NCBI RefSeq assembly: GCF_032854445.1
Contig: NC_088300.1
Coordinates: 10,166,001 to 10,230,000 of the forward strand
Length of the DNA: 64,000 nucleotides
Source: Liolophura sinensis
Taxonomy: Eukaryota > Mollusca > Polyplacophora > Chitonida > Chitonidae
Reading direction: 5' to 3'
Numbering within the stretch: position 1 is the first letter of the stretch; every line of letters starts with the position of its first letter. Shown here piece by piece: positions 11,701-22,064 of this stretch. The position numbers were made by a program, and so were the translations under genes. The notes under the pieces were generated by a model. The model saw nothing but the letters and a program-made list of their open reading frames with translations. It made no database searches and was not told where the DNA came from.

Positions 11701-13537
11701 GTATAAATGGAATAGTTTTTGGTGGATGTGCAGGATATAAATGGAATAGTTGATGGTGGGTGTGCAGGGTATAGATGGAATAGTTTTCGGTTGATGTGCG
11801 GGATATAAATAGAATAGTTCATGGTGGGTGTGCAGGGTATAAATGGGATAGTTCATGGTTGGTGTGCAGGATATAAATGGAATAGTTTTTGGTGGATGTG
11901 CAGGATAAAATGGGATAGTTCATGGTGGGTTTGCAGGGTGTAAATGACATTGTTCACGGTGAGTGTGCAGGGTATAAATGGAATAGCTCTTGATGGGTGT
12001 GCAGGTATAAATTGAATAGTTCATGGTGGGTATGCAGGGTATAAATAGAATAGTTCTTGGTGGGTGTGCAGGGTATAAATGGAATAGTTCTTGGTGGGTG
12101 TGCAGGGTATAAATGGAATTGTTCACGACGAATCTGCAGGATATAAATGGAATTGTTCGTGGTGGGTGTGCAGGGTATAAATGGGATAGTTCATGGTGGG
12201 TATGCAGGGTATAAATGGGATAGTTCATGGTGGGCATACAGGGTATAAATGGAATTGTTCATGGTGGGTGTGCAGGGTATAAATGGGATAGCTCATGGTG
12301 GGTATGCAGGGTATAAATGGGATAGTTCATGGTGGGTATACAGGGTATAAATGGAATTGTTCTTGGTGGGTGTGCAGGGTATAAATGGAATAGTTTTTGG
12401 TGGGTGTGCAGGGTATAAATGGAAATGTTCACGATGAATCTGCAGGATATGAATTGAATAGTTAATGATGCATATGTGCAAATTAATGGGAGAGTTAATG
12501 ATTTTGTGCAGGATAAATAGAATAGTTGATGGAGAATTTGCATGGGATGGACTGCTGTAGTCCATGCTGAACGTGTGCCGGGGGATAAATGCAGTAGTGC
12601 TTGGTGGGTCTCTATGGTATGAATGGTATAGTTTATGAATAGTTAGAGCAGGAACTACTGTTGATCAGAGGTGGCTGTGCAGTTGATATTGACCAGGTTT
12701 TAAGCGGCCGCATTGCACCCACCAGAATTAATCCATCGCTAAGGTTGCTCTCCCGAAAAACCAATCAAGCTGTTCCCAGATTTCTTTGTCACTTATAGAA
12801 TTTATTTTCCTTGTTTTCCCCTCCAGGTGATTGTACTGTCCGGTAGTAAGGTGTTTTGTTCAGGGTATGACCTGAAGATCTTTGCTGAGCCAAAGCGGGG
12901 CACAGTGCCGGGCAGTCAGACCATGCCCTGGGACCCGTACATCGACTACACCTTCATGTCTGCTTGCACCAATGCCTTCATGTCTATCTGGAGAAGTTAC
13001 AAACCTGTAGTTGGTAAGATCAGCGGGGTGGCCATTGGAGGGGGAAGTGACATCGCTCTACTCTGTGACATCACAGTAGCTGCGGAGGACGCCCGCATTG
13101 GATACCCCCCGTCTAGAGTTTGGGGCTGTCCCACAACTGCTATGTGGGTGTACAGAGTAGGCCTTGAGCGAGCTAAGCGCATTCTGCTGACAGGGGACTT
13201 ACTAACTGGCAAACAGGCAGCAGACATTGGTCTCATTGGAGAGGCTGTTCCAGCCAGCCAATTGGATGAAGCTGTGGACAAGGTAGTGCAACGATTGGTC
13301 ACTGTACCAACCAATCAAATGTTCTTTCAGAAACAAGTCATCAACAATGCTGTGGAAATGATGGGATTGTTTTCTTCTCAGAGGCTGGCCACGTTCATGG
13401 ATGGTATGACCCGACACACCCCAGAGGGCGTGGCATTTCAAAAACGAGCACAGGAAGTGGGCTTTAAGGAAGCGGTGAGGGAAAGAGACATGGGTGTGGA
13501 CACCACATGGTCAACTCCTCCCAAACCAAAGTTGTGA
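8569..13537 (+). CDS. Crotonase-fold enzyme (enoyl-CoA hydratase/isomerase-like), two exons
   Basis: Coding exons 8569-8760 and 12827-13537 join in phase 0 to give 300 residues. Crotonase hallmarks are the N-terminal strand VANIQLNRPARMNAI (NRP...NA), the first oxyanion loop VLSGSKVFCSGYDLK (about residues 67-81), and the second, KISGVAIGGGSDIALLCD (about 128-145). Length is in the family range. The two catalytic glutamates of classical enoyl-CoA hydratase appear replaced: the first by Asp139 (GGGSD), the second by the Pro158-Pro159 region of IGYPPSRVWG. It may be a noncanonical acyl-CoA enzyme rather than a true hydratase. The segment VWGCPTTAMWVYRVG resembles a bacterial-type crotonase subgroup, by memory. 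No clear targeting peptide. It lies head to head with YLPM1. Confidence 0.92.
9058..9250 (+). pseudogene. THAP-domain relic
   Basis: The frame from ATG 9058 reads MVCCTVYGCENRSLKNPEVG, then FLKFP, a Trp and RGFIP. This is the order of the THAP zinc finger: first Cys pair, F-x-FP, Trp, R..F.P. A stop follows at 9196-9198. Beyond it the frame still reads FLRPHFEV, where C-x2-H-F would be expected but the Cys is lost. It is probably a fragment of a P-element-type transposase or a THAP gene stranded in the crotonase intron. Confidence 0.55.
9715..10780 (+). repeat. Minisatellite, about 25-bp unit
   Basis: Around 35 diverged copies of TGTAGAGTTACCAGTGTGTG plus CTTGCT-like spacer, in the crotonase intron. 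It is interrupted at about 10440-10590 by unrelated sequence, then resumes in degraded form. Copy divergence is higher at both ends. Confidence 0.85.
11180..11215 (-). repeat. SINE family 2 3' end fragment
   Basis: GAGTGAGTGAGTGCTTGGGG followed by TTTAACGTCG is the reverse complement of the SINE family 2 terminus. It borders the 34-bp array. Confidence 0.55.
11220..12450 (+). repeat. Minisatellite, 34-bp unit
   Basis: About 36 copies built on GGGTATAAATGGAATAGTTC plus ATGGTGGGTGTGCA. This is the largest array of the crotonase intron and ends about 380 bp before exon 2. Frames seen across it on either strand are repeat artefacts. Confidence 0.9.
12827..13537 (+). CDS. Crotonase-like exon 2 (terminal)
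   Basis: Follows a pyrimidine-rich acceptor (TTTTCCCCTCCAG) and starts GTG ATT GTA, read as Val because it is internal. It encodes residues 65-300 and ends at TGA 13535-13537. It carries both oxyanion loops and the C-terminal helices (QMFFQKQVINNAVEMM). Confidence 0.93.
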   Translation: MIVLSGSKVFCSGYDLKIFAEPKRGTVPGSQTMPWDPYIDYTFMSACTNAFMSIWRSYKPVVGKISGVAIGGGSDIALLCDITVAAEDARIGYPPSRVWGCPTTAMWVYRVGLERAKRILLTGDLLTGKQAADIGLIGEAVPASQLDEAVDKVVQRLVTVPTNQMFFQKQVINNAVEMMGLFSSQRLATFMDGMTRHTPEGVAFQKRAQEVGFKEAVRERDMGVDTTWSTPPKPKL

Positions 13538-13674
13538 ATATCTGACAAAGTGTAAAACTACACAGTGAATGCAGTGAATATTTCAATTTACGTATTCAGC
13601 TGTAGTTACAGAATCACTTGAGTGCGATTGAGTGACAATGGAGGTCTGGGTTAAGGTCTGCAATCTTGATCTTG

Positions 13675-13680
13675 AATAAA
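13675..13680 (+). terminator. Polyadenylation signal of the crotonase-like gene
   Basis: AATAAA 138 bases after the stop codon, followed by a GT-rich stretch (TGTGTGTTATCC). It is a plausible 3' end for the gene. Confidence 0.6.
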
Positions 13681-13998
13681 TGTGTGTTATCCTAAATTAA
13701 GGCTAGCTAAGACATAGCCTGGTCTTGTCTGTCTCTCACCAATCAGCAACAATTCTGTATCCCTTTATAAAGTAAGGATGTGTTAAGGATGTAGTGGTTG
13801 ACTTTGGACTATGTCTAGTTTCCTCCACCCACAAACCTGACTCTCTCCATGTAAGTCAAATATTCGTGAGTAAGACATCAAAAGAAATCCAGTTTAAGAA
13901 ATAACACCTATTTGCTTGTTGCTAAGAAGTGAAATCCTATCTCATTCATATAACGGTTGAATTTTGATATCAGGTGTGCACAGTACTGATGTAGCATG

Positions 13999-14240
13999 TT
14001 ATTTATTTATTTGATTGGTGTTTCACGCCATGCTCAAGAATGTTTCACTTATACCACTGAGGCCAACATTATGTTGGGAGGAAACCAGACAGAGCCCCAG
14101 AGGAAACCCACAAGCATCCACAGGTTGCTGGGCTGGACTTAAACTCACGGCGACCGCATTGGTGGGAGGCGGCTGGCAGACCTTCCCGTGTATGCCCAGA
14201 GAGGAATTCAGCATGAGCTGACTTGAACTCACAGGCCATC
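13999..14240 (-). repeat. tRNA-derived SINE family 1, rearranged
   Basis: Tail TTATTTATTTATTTGATTGG on plus and body through CAACATTATGTTGGGAGGA. The segment containing AACTCACGGCGACCGCATTG occurs before, not after, the GCATGAGCTG segment, and a second ACTTGAACTCACAGG follows, so part of the element is duplicated or reordered. Confidence 0.7.
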
Positions 14241-14244
14241 TGTT

Positions 14245-15690
14245 CATTACATGTATAGCCATAGCTCTAAAACAAATTGAAATACTTGCATTTGTGGAAG
14301 GTCTGTCACAAGGCTGTGATAGGACCACTTTACATGTTTATACCCAAATTCTTAAAAGATTGCCAATACTACCTTCTCACCCGACGAGGTAGTAACAAGA
14401 TCAAGCCATTCTCATATTTTGAATGGCATATTGTGCGGACTTGACATGACGTTAATGTATGCAAAAAGCATCCTTGCTTGCAGACAGAAATGTAGCATCA
14501 TCACATCAATTTTGATGCCTTGAACATTGTAAATATTAGGTCTTGTAGAACAAATTGGTATATGGAGGCCTTCCCCTCTAGTCATACCAAGATTGCTTTA
14601 GATTGCATGTAAAAGGATATCACTCAAGAAAAAGCCATCTTCCTTAACCAGTTTGAAATAAAATGAGAACACAGACCTTTGATCAGAAAATAGTTATATT
14701 GAGACCAATACATGCTGTAGGAAAGTATGATATAAAACTGAACTATGTACAAATTTCCAACATATCATACCTGATAACATAAAGCGCTTCAGAAGCAGGC
14801 ACAATGAGTGCTACTTCCATGGTAGGCTATAACAAAGACAAGTCTTTTGCACTCTCACCATTGCCTATTAAATCCATCAGCTCAAAAGTCAAATACTAGT
14901 ACCACATACAATTAATACAACATTAAAGCTGTGTACATTTAATGTGATACTAACTCTTCATACAGTTTTAGTTTATCATCCGCATATGGAGCTGAACAAA
15001 ACAGAAGCTGCTGCTGTAAGCTGGCGAGAGACAACAGTGGATTCAATCTATCAACAGCCTACCATCATTTGATGCTGTCTGAGAAGTCGAACATTGTCTT
15101 CATATCAAACACATCCTCTTAAAATGTAGTAAGATTCACTTTCTCTCTTTATGATCAATATTTGTGGGTTGAAAAGTTAAGTTGAGACTTGATTCATTTT
15201 GATATAAAGTGTCTGCTTAAACATGTTTGCATATATTGTAACCAGCTCATATTTATATTCATTATAACGCACTGCTATGTTAGTCTGGGGAACTATATTG
15301 TCAATAACACCTCACCCCCTAATAGAAGAGACAGTCAATGGAATATTGTCCAAATCCCAACTGTGATTTTGCGTTCCATGAATTTCCTGACCAAACAACA
15401 GTGTTTACAAATAGGATGTGATGACACAGTCTATGTCCAAGGTACATGTAAAGGCATGGAATGGTGTGGGAACACATACAGGCAATCCAAGTCTATGTAT
15501 TCTTTGGTGGGAGAGAAGTGAATTGGTACCATCTGTTTTCACAGTTAACCTGAGGGGCCAAAAAATGAATCTGCTCAAAACATTACAACAAAATCCAACG
15601 ACAATATTTGAAGCAATTGTTGAGCAGAAATGAACCAGATGTTAAAATCCATGAAAAATCCTTAAAATATACAAAAATGCACTTTTCAAG
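14245..15690. other. Intergenic, no feature recognised
   Basis: AT-rich sequence between the crotonase gene and the convergent SPTLC2 3' end. Short frames at 15189-15633 have no coding signs. Confidence 0.5.
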
Positions 15691-15694
15691 AGGG

Positions 15695-16155
15695 TAATGG
15701 TTAGGACTGACAGTTGGATACACACTTATGACCTCAATGGTTTGAATAAAGAGCTGGATACACACTTAAGACCTCAATGGTTGGATAAAGAGCTGGATAC
15801 ACACTTATGACCTCAGTGGTTTGGATAAAGAGCTGGGTACCAACTTACATGTATGACCTCAATAGTTGGAGTCAAGAGCTGGATACACTCTCATGACCTC
15901 AATGGTTTGAATAAAGAGCTGGATACACACTTATGACCTCAATGGTTGGAGTCAAGAGCTGGATACACACTCATGACCTCAATGGTTTGAATAAAGAGCT
16001 GGATACACACTTATGATCTCAATGGTTGAAGTCAAGAGCTGGATACACACTTATGACCTCAATGGTTGAAGTCAGGAGCTGGATACACACTTATGACCTC
16101 AATGGTTAGGGCCAATAGCTGGAATTGCACTTATGACCTCAACGGTTATGGTCTG
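15695..16155 (+). repeat. Minisatellite, 40-bp unit
   Basis: About 11 copies of TGGATACACACTTATGACCT followed by CAATGGTTTGAATAAAGAGC, between the tail-to-tail genes. Alternating TTTGAATAAAG and TTGGAGTCAAG variants suggest a two-unit higher-order period of about 80 bp. Confidence 0.85.
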
Positions 16156-16159
16156 GTTC

Positions 16160-17530
16160 ATCCATTGATAGCTGCTACATTCTTCCCTGCCTACATCAAG
16201 ATCTGTTCCATTCCATTCACCAACCTGGAACTTGATATTTCTGAATGTGCTACTCTCAATATCAAGCTGTAAATGTAGCCTTGTTCCATTCTAAAGTCAA
16301 ATAATGTCAAAATTAACACAAATGTACCTGGCACATCAGTAATTCAAACTTCACTACCCAGTAATGACCATTTTCAGTCTGAGTAGGCCTCACTTGACAT
16401 GGGTTGGGCAGAAAGATAAATTCATGGAATGTTAATTGCAACATTACGGTCTTCATTGTTCTCACATAATGAAGTGATATCAATTCAGCATCACTCAAAA
16501 TCAGGGGAAATGTTCTTGTGGCGCACGCCTTCAGCCTTTGGCACCACGGGGACAGCAATGGCAACAGGACAAAGCTCCAGGTTTGATAATGTAATGAATA
16601 GAGTGGGAAATGCAGAAGCTGAGCTGGGAACATGGCCTAACAATCTCGAAGCTAGTGTCTAGCATGCTGGCACAAAAACCACCCCACACTGTACAAGTAT
16701 ATTTTTTGTACTATGCCTCTTGAACATGAATCCAGTCTCACAAACATACAAATAAATTTATCAAACAATGTACATATATACATGAAAACTTACTCTAAAC
16801 TTTCTGAAGTGAACATATGCATAGAACTACACTGTGCACATACACTTCGCAGTTGATACAGATAGATCAACAAAAAGAAAACAAACTTATAACACTGGGA
16901 AAATTCAGTGTCGTTTGGCCAAAAGTATTAAATCGGTGTGGAACACTGTAACACAACAAATATGGTCTTACTCCAATAAATGTCTGAAAATTATAACCTG
17001 ACATACTAACCCAAAGTCAGACATTTAAAATATCCTCTAGCGACAAAACAACCATTGCTGGGAAACACATGCCCCTTACACATGATGTTCTATTGGATGA
17101 CAAATTCCTAAAATATGTGCTGATGTGGAAGTGAATATCAAGAAAAGTTAATAATTACAATGAAAAAACAGATTAATATTGCTAGACATATCTACTTCAA
17201 GGAAAAAGCTGGACACCAAGTTATCCGAGGTGCCTTTGCTGAAGTGACCATGGTCTGTATAAACAAAGCCTGCATTATTAACACTCATCAAATATTATGA
17301 AGAATTTTCATTGCAAGACAATTACAAAATAGTCAAAGAAAAATATGTCTTTCAATTATGCTTCATGACATTTTGATAGATGTAGTTATTTTCTGTCTTC
17401 CTCATACCTAGATATCAATATACACACATGGTTTACTTAAAAAAAAAATAGAATACACTAACATAACAAAACAACTAAAGCTGGGAAGAAATTTCCAGTT
17501 ACATCCATTGTGACAAAAGTCATTTTTGAT
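16160..17530. other. Intergenic or SPTLC2 3' flank, nothing recognised
   Basis: No exon, array or mobile element could be supported here. Confidence 0.45.
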
Positions 17531-18482
17531 TTTATTACATGGCCATAATAAAGTTAATGCTGCAATCTGTTGATCATGGTTACCAGCAGTCAGATTTGGT
17601 GAGCTTTTGCTACATACATGTACACCAATGCAAAACCTTACAAGTGGCAGGCAGTAGTTGGCAAAAGACATGTATATACATTCCTGGAGAAAATGAAACA
17701 TATTACTGAGATAATGATTTCTCTGTTTCACATGTATTTTATCTGGGATACTATTCTCTGAAAATAGTATGTAGACAAACCACTAATAGGTCAAAAATTG
17801 AAAATAGGTCAAGGTTATTTCCTTAAAGAACTACATTATCAAACCAAATTTCAAACACATTTGCAACGCTTACTACTGCAATTTTTGTTGAAGTTTAATT
17901 TCACATGACTCTCTTTACATGTTCACATTTTAACATCATGGCTTACAGAAAATTAAGTACAAACTTACAAGCAAAATGCTCAGGTCAAGTACAGAATTTC
18001 ACAATTTTTGTACTAAATATGGGGCCTTTGTCACAGCCTTTTTTCGCAAAAGCTAAATCATATGTAACATAAATCAAAATCCAGAGTAATTAGTATTTGT
18101 GGGTATGTTGACCCACAAAGGGACTGTGCATGTACTGGTATACACTGGTCATCAAAGCTTCCTAAAGCACCTAACGCTCACAATGATTTGGTCTGAGTAC
18201 AGTATCACAGAGAGGAACTTTTGATAGAAAAAGAAAAAAACTTAAATCCAGGCATACAAACACAACGAATATGTAAACTCAGCAAGACTCTGATATGCTA
18301 CCAAAGCTAACCTCACAATACACAGGGTACAAGATGGCTGAGGTTGTAATGACAATCTGCACAACAATCCCCAGTCAAATGACCCTACTGATGACAGTAA
18401 GTGCACTCCCCAACAAGATGGACGGTCTTACAGTCTAATAGCAGAATATTTGTTCTTCGATGAGATCATCTGGCTTGACTTC
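17531..18482 (-). other. Possible SPTLC2 3'UTR exon and poly(A) signal
   Basis: A good acceptor (TTTGTCTGTCAG) ends at 18483 on the minus strand and could pair with the donor at 18849. AATAAA on the minus strand at 17536-17531 is a candidate poly(A) signal. The exon also has a short open frame (EVKPDDLIEEQIFCY), but the upstream stop makes it untranslated unless exon 12 is skipped or cut short. Confidence 0.35.
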
Positions 18483-18849
18483 CTGACAGACAAAGAATAA
18501 TGAGAAATAACATACTTAATGAACCTGTTTTTCAAAATGTAAATTAAATCATTCACAAAATAATTTAATATATTATAAAACCATCCTGTCTGTTCACTTT
18601 GTTCCTCTTAATAAATTCTCACACAACATACTTTGCTACTTACCACTAACATGAAAACATGTACAAATATTCCTTGAAGTTAAAACAGACAATTAGTTTC
18701 TAGTTTACAAAACAAGATAAAGCTCTAATCTTTGATTTTATGAGCTCAGTTATGAATACACAATGTAAGTGCTTGTTACAATATAGGTTGACAGATACAC
18801 GTTAGCGAAAAAATGTATCACTCAGAAAACTAAATTGTTTTCGTCTTAC

Positions 18850-18955
18850 CAAATAGTATTCAATCATCAATAAATTCTTCTGCATAATCTTCTGGTTTTT
18901 GGGATGAATACTTTATTCTAAAGTAATCCGCTGTTTCATTTATAATTTGAAGGGC
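18850..18955 (-). CDS. SPTLC2: SPTLC2 exon 12 (last coding exon)
   Basis: Acceptor TTTTGCAG, phase 0. It encodes [20 protein letters not shown] then [11 protein letters not shown] and TGA at 18862-18860. A donor-like GGTAAGA begins 10 bases beyond the stop, suggesting that the exon ends at 18850 and the 3'UTR is spliced. Confidence 0.9.
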
Positions 18956-21900
18956 CTGCAAAACAACAAAAAGTACAAGAATTTTCCACATCACAACAGT
19001 AACATTTACATACCTGCAACGATTTGCTGATAAGTTAAAAACATACAACGGAGTAATATTAAGGCAGCCTTTGCATTTATTATGCAGAAATACTAATTAT
19101 CAGCTATTTCATCAAAGTTACACGCTGGCATACATTTAATCTATCCCTAGGCAAACTACATCCACATTCACTTGATACACATTTTTCACTCTTACGATTC
19201 AATAGCACACTCCATTGGCCAATGTCACTTTCACTCGTTAGGCAACACTACTTTATCGTGTGCTCTGCAGGCAAGCAGGCACTATAAAATTCAAAATCAA
19301 CCTTAATTTCTCTGTTGTTAATATATTTTTTCAAGGCATTTGATCACATTCCGGATTTCCCATAAATAAATGAATTTTCAATGTTATTTTTACTTCTATA
19401 CCCTCCTCCAACATTGAAAAAAGTTCATTCTGCCCTGTTAAACAAAAAAATTAATTTGTGTGGCTTTAACCAATTAAACATGGTGAAAGTTTGAGCAGGT
19501 GATGCAAGGTTGAAGTGAGCAGACTCCAGGTTGATGAAGCTTGATACAAGGTTCAAATGGGTTGCTTCAATGTTGAGGCCTTCAACTTTGCAAACAACAT
19601 TGTGCATAATCACAAATACTGGTACAGCTGTAAATAGTTTTCGTCTTCACAGCTGTCAAGTGGTTAATGACATCCTCTTATGACTATAAGCCTATTTCTG
19701 AGGGCCCTACTGATGTTTGAGCAAAAATACATAATACTGTAGCAATGCTACACATAGCCCTATTGCCCATGTACAGTGTTTTTCAATTAGCTATAAAATC
19801 AGAAAGCTCACATGCAAAATGCTATAGATGTATTTCAGGCAAGACAACCGACTGCTTTTGACCTTGAGAAGATTGACCTTAGGAAGACTGACCTTGTCCA
19901 GTGATTCCTTGTTGTGGGCAGCTGATAGGCAAAACCGAACTCTGGACTGTGTGATGGGAGTTGCAGGAAAGCCAACAACAACAACACCAAGGCCACGCTC
20001 AAGTACATGCCTGCTAAATCCCCTGTAAATAATCCATGAAATCTCCTGTGACTGGTTTGACAATCATCCTAACCAAAAGATGGCATTTGCTAACTTGTAA
20101 TCGAAGGTGACATGCAAAAGTTACCACTTCAGGCTAGTACATGCAAATCTAAAATAGCTTTTGGTGTTATTTCTATTCAATACACGAATGCAGATTAAAT
20201 TCATTCACTTTCCCGCCAAATGTTAACCATTTATTCATTTAAGCAGCCAGACCTTACTTATGTACATCCGGAAAGGTACTAAGATAAAAGTGTGGATGCC
20301 TGCAGTGCCATCTTGTCCTTTAAGAACACAATTCATATTGATCAAGAGTGATAAACAGCCAGGGAATGGGTTTTAAGACCAGCGACTACAAAGGCTAATT
20401 TCAGAGCTTATATCATTAACTGTTTGATATTTCCACCAAAATACTCTATAAAAGTTTGTAAATAAAAAAAAGTTTGGGATAAATAAACAAATTGATTTGG
20501 GATATAAATCCTTCATAACTATAAGACTGGTTCCTACATCCATTGGCTATTACAAAAACTTGTGTTGAATTGTCTGTCTCTGACAATGAAATGTTCAACA
20601 CAAATAAACCAATGACGAAAGAAACTTACGTGACTTTAGAAGGTAAATAGACTAGCATGGGAACAACAGGGGAATCCCTGTTACCATATATGATCAGTCC
20701 CATCTCCTTCAGCTTCCTTCTGAAGTAACGACTGTTCCATTTGAGCTGGGCTATCCTCTTCTCACCTTTGAGAACAAGAAATCACCACACCTGAGCTACA
20801 TGACGCGGACTGAAGCAAGCACCAAATCTGGTCTAAGTTAGACTACGTTACAACACTTTTCTTCTCACCTGAGAGAAACCATAAAAATCATCATACAGCT
20901 GAGGTATACCTGTGTGATGGTGACTGAAGCAAGCTCCAACAATGTTGTGTCACACAGAATTATAACATTCCTGTTTGCCCAGAGATATCTGGATGCCACC
21001 ACACTGGAGTACGTGAAATTTTATGCTACACATGCACTGAAGACAATATCACTTACAAGACATTAAAAACGTGGTTTAGTGTCAAATGGAAACCAGTACA
21101 CCTCAACAAAAAGCTGATAAAGCTCAGGACATTCAGATCAGGCATGCCAGACCAGACATTGCCTCAGGATCGCCAGAGATGCCAACTTAGCAAGAACAGT
21201 TTAGGCTCAATTAGTTAATTTCAGAACTCTTTAACATTAGTCACAAGCATGCAATTTATCAAACAATTACTTGCCCACACAATTCATCAACCAATCATTT
21301 ATCTAGAATTCACTTACGAATGAAGTCAATTTACACTGTGTGCAGGTGTATATATACATCAATCATTTGCCTATTCACTTCAACAATCAAGCATTTGTCC
21401 ACACAATTCACCCATCACATCTTTCTCCATACCATTCATTCAATACCCAGTTGTCCACATAATTAATCCACATCTTATTTGTCCATCCATTTCATCCTCT
21501 ACTCATCTATCCACACAATTAATCCACTACTCATTTATCCACACACTTCCTCCTTAATTGTCTCTACAATTCGTCCACTACTCATTTGTTCACACCTGTC
21601 ATTCACTATTCATTTATCCACACACTTCCTCCTTAATTGTCTCTACAATTCGTCCACTACTCATTTGTTCACACCTGTCATTCACTATTCATCTGTCCAT
21701 ACAATTCCTCCTTAATTGTCTCTTCAATTCGTCCACTACTCATTTGTTCACACCTGTCATTCACTATTCATTCATCCACACACTTCCTCCTTAATTGTCT
21801 CTACAATTCGTCCACTACTCATTTGTTCACACCTGTCATTCACTATTCATTTGCCCATACAATTCCTCCTTAATTGTCATGGCTTCCTCTCCGGCCGTAA

Positions 21901-22030
21901 GTGGGAAGGTCTGCCAGCAACCTGCGGATGGTCGTGGGTTTCCCCCGGGCTCTGCCTGGTTTCCACCCACCATAATGCTGGCCGCCGTCGTATAAGTGAA
22001 ATATTCTTGAGTACGGCGTAAAACACCAAT

Positions 22031-22064
<34 letters not shown>

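Noticed and set aside
18425-18482. Alternative last coding exon of SPTLC2
   Set aside because: Exon 12 has its own stop before the donor; this segment is more likely 3'UTR.
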